From Limnephilus marmoratus (lineage: Eukaryota; Arthropoda; Insecta; Trichoptera; Limnephilidae), in assembly GCA_917880885.1 (NCBI GenBank), contig OU862907.1, positions 69,559,072-69,623,071 of the forward strand: a stretch of 64,000 nt of DNA, given 5' to 3'. This document shows positions 63,525 to 64,000 of this stretch, in pieces. The notes under the pieces were generated by a model. It was not told the DNA's origin, ran no database searches, and saw only the letters and a list, made by a program, of their open reading frames with translations. Each line of letters starts with the position of its first letter. Position 1 is the first letter of the stretch. The position numbers and the translations under genes are program-made.

Positions 63525-63867
63525 CAGTTGCGTAGCGAGGGGTGGGGGGGGGCGGCCCGCCCCGGATTTCACCCCCCAAGAGCACGGTCTGTAGCTCTAT
63601 GGCTCTCCGTGGAGTGCCCAGAAACGGAAGAATTTTGGGTCTAACGGTTTTTATACAGGCGAAACTAGCCTATATATATATGAAGAATTTTTTTCCCAAC
63701 AATTGTCTAGCCACCCCCTCCCCCCAAGACGGACCAATTTTTGACTAGGCAGTAATGTTTTTATTTTTAAAGAAGTCGCAATTTGCGTTTTGAATTTCTC
63801 AAAGTCTACTTTAATGGGGGGTGACACCACGTAAACTGATGCCCCACCCGTGCTACCTACGCCACTG
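63525..63867. mobile_element. hAT-like MITE
   Basis: CAGTTGCGTAGCGAGGGGTG (63525) is mirrored by CCCCACCCGTGCTACCTACG...CCACTG (to 63867). Ends match in CAGT.GCGTAG, then G-rich. The 8-bp flanks (GATAGTTC and GTCTAGGA) do not match, so the target duplication is lost or the borders are slightly off. Confidence 0.6.
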
Positions 63868-64000
63868 GTCTAGGATACATAAATAGCTTTTGGAAATTTA
63901 AGTATTTCCGTTTGTGTACCTACGTTATGGGTATACCGTTTCCGCCATTTGACTTCTGTTTTTTAGGTTCTTTTGTAAGTTTTTTTAGATATTTTTGTTG

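Overview
This is eukaryotic repeat-dense DNA, almost certainly from an arthropod and most likely an insect. It is AT-rich, with no operon structure and no intact multi-exon host gene that I can recognise. It carries non-LTR retrotransposons (LINEs), Penelope-like elements, hAT-like and Harbinger-like DNA transposons, Helitron-like ends, tRNA-derived SINEs and several tandem arrays. Some dispersed motifs resemble repeats I associate with Lepidoptera: the LINE 3' hairpin with TTTATTGC, GAAACGGCGTGA strings, and frequent TAGGTACCTA. That is memory-based and not proof of the order.

Layout. 0-5.8 kb: AT-rich sequence, minisatellites, and a four-copy ~375-bp tandem array (3370-4875) that contains a LINE reverse-transcriptase fragment. 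5.8-12 kb: a hAT-like element (5784-7583), a decayed LINE fragment, a twelve-unit 98-bp satellite (8237-9380) and a second hAT-like element with an 8-bp target duplication (9820-11934). 13.4-19.2 kb: a Helitron 3' end, a LINE C-terminus with a two-stem 3' hairpin, Penelope fragments with hammerhead-like motifs, and a LINE split by a SINE-like insert. 19.7-25.9 kb: a short hAT/ZMYM-like reading frame, a Harbinger-like foldback element, and the best-preserved element, a two-ORF LINE on the minus strand (about 21.6-25.9 kb).

26-35 kb: tRNA-derived SINE, MADF fragment, and a very large imperfect palindrome (29.81-34.75 kb) whose arms both carry broken C2H2 zinc-finger arrays. 35.2-40.3 kb: two 667-bp LTR-like direct repeats around an AT-rich core. 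40.4-51.3 kb: several long inverted repeats, and two tandem dimers of one ~370-bp unit, one split by a Penelope-like element (ORF 43467-45173) and the other by a 5'-truncated LINE (ORF 49310-50506). 52-64 kb: Helitron ends, a palindromic Penelope-like remnant, SINEs, a 723-bp hAT derivative inserted in a LINE, and a 3.2-kb hAT that holds a five-copy 79-bp array, a second hAT and a Helitron.

How the parts relate. The window is a stack of nested insertions whose relative order can often be read from target duplications and from interrupted reading frames. LINE reverse transcriptases supply the machinery, and SINE-like passengers share their 3' hairpins and tails. Most coding frames are broken. 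Three are long and open: LINE ORF1+ORF2 at 21959-25560, the Penelope ORF, and the truncated LINE ORF at 49310-50506.
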